Below are positions 38,939-39,351 of a stretch of 39,351 nucleotides of DNA, piece by piece. The notes below the pieces were generated by a model that was given only the letters and a program-made list of their open reading frames with translations, was not told the DNA's origin and did no database searches. A program made the translations under genes and the position numbers. Positions within the stretch are counted from its first letter, which is position 1, and each line of letters starts with the position of its first letter. The DNA is from an archaeon BMS3Abin17 (GTDB lineage Archaea > Nanobdellota > Nanobdellia > Pacearchaeales > GW2011-AR1). The stretch covers positions 1 through 39,351 of the forward strand of contig BDTJ01000023.1 of the NCBI GenBank assembly GCA_002897655.1, in the 5' to 3' direction.

Positions 38939-39215
38939 CGAGGATGTCAACTTTATTGGACATTTACTAAAAGAAAATGGAAATCTTATAATAGATATTA
39001 AAAACGGAAATAGGCCATCTGGGGAAGACTGGACTCCTGACTATAGTATAATCTATGATGGGATGGATTCAGAGATGATTCCAGACAAATACAAAAAAGA
39101 CATAGATGTAATGATTGAACATCTGAGAGACCTCCCTGAAAAAAGTTATATTGATTTTGCAAAACTAAAAGATGGTTATTTATTTTATCATGATATGGTA
39201 ATTTTGCTAAAATGA
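38901..39215 (+). CDS. Hypothetical protein, second half of the gene split at a T9 tract
   Basis: This frame has an ATG at 38901 inside the first half, but the meaningful part begins after the T9 tract, as DEDVNFIGHLLKENGNLIID, continuing to FHDMVILLK-like end (YLFYHDMVILLK). The sequence is soluble, acidic and unrecognised. It may be translated only by frameshifting or after tract slippage. The upstream ATG would give a run of aromatic residues (YFLFVKFFF), which looks like an artefact of the wrong frame. Confidence 0.45.
   Translation: MREYFLFVKFFFDEDVNFIGHLLKENGNLIIDIKNGNRPSGEDWTPDYSIIYDGMDSEMIPDKYKKDIDVMIEHLRDLPEKSYIDFAKLKDGYLFYHDMVILLK
38928..38936 (+). repeat. T9 homopolymer between two halves of a gene
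   Basis: Nine consecutive T residues separate two open frames. Eight T residues (or eleven) would join them. Homopolymers of this length are prone to slippage, both in the cell and in sequencing. Confidence 0.7.
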
Positions 39216-39351
39216 AACACAAACGGGTTTGCGTATAAACTATTCTTTTAATTCTTAAAGTAATTTAGCCGCCTATGATTATGAATAATTATTCTCGCAC
39301 AAATTTGACTAAATTTAGAACAAAACTTTAGTTTTGTGACAATTCCAAAAG
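39216..39351. other. AT-rich right edge with small hairpins
   Basis: No ORF is seen in the last 136 bases. There is a short CAAAC/GTTTG hairpin right after the stop codon (about 39219-39235), which may end the transcript, and a perfect 7-bp hairpin with a four-base loop at 39320-39337 (ACAAAAC/GTTTTGT). Confidence 0.4.

Noticed and set aside
1-39351. CRISPR array or cas genes.
   Set aside because: No regularly spaced repeats of 23-40 bp were found and no Cas-like protein is encoded.

Overview
The window is AT-rich archaeal chromosome, most likely from a small-genome DPANN archaeon (Pacearchaeota/Woesearchaeota-like). The evidence is a set of archaeal informational genes (eS8, eL42/L44e, eS1/S3Ae, uS15, TFB, GINS, aIF2-alpha, archaeal DHH/RecJ-like protein, SRP54, FtsY, Bud32, archaeal-type phosphoglycerate mutase), TATA boxes about 25 bp before start codons (mostly leaderless transcripts), two intron-containing tRNAs, and large predicted surface proteins of the kind seen in DPANN genomes. 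The lineage is an inference; no rRNA is present.

Layout. 1-2.7 kb: eS8, transcription factor B behind a palindromic promoter, a uracil-DNA-glycosylase-like protein and tRNA-Leu. 2.7-12.5 kb: an envelope block with a secreted LysM protein, convergent with a 2376-residue membrane-anchored protein ending in a lytic-transglycosylase-like (SLT) domain, a 635-residue pilin-like-anchored partner and a tiny putative ribbon-helix-helix protein. 12.5-14.7 kb: two intron-bearing tRNAs, two ribosomal protein genes and a frameshifted zinc-ribbon gene. 14.7-19.9 kb: a SemiSWEET-like protein, two secreted proteins and a MacB/LolCDE-type ABC exporter. 20-22.7 kb: a DUF1284-like protein, GINS, a small unknown and phosphoglycerate mutase.

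22.7-25.0 kb is a diversity-generating retroelement (DGR): a target gene with a C-terminal variable repeat, a template repeat, and a DGR-type reverse transcriptase. All 13 differences between the 91-bp template and variable repeats lie at template adenines. The reverse transcriptase frame is broken at a (GA)9 microsatellite, and the cassette lies between two identical 16-bp direct repeats. This is the most unusual system in the window.

25-31 kb: the SRP pair ftsY and srp54. srp54 carries a 590-residue intein with a homing-endonuclease domain inserted in its GTPase P-loop. 31.2-32.7 kb: a toxin-antitoxin island (vapBC, hicAB with hicA broken by a stop codon, and a zinc-ribbon ORF) flanked by 29-bp duplications of the 5' end of bud32. 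32.7-39.3 kb: bud32, a peptidase E-like protein, tRNA-Gln, a strongly structured RNA or mobile-element relic, a MinD/ParA ATPase, the rps15-DHH operon, small unknown ORFs, aIF2-alpha, and a last gene split by a T9 tract.

All calls come from reading the sequence and translations; no database search was run.
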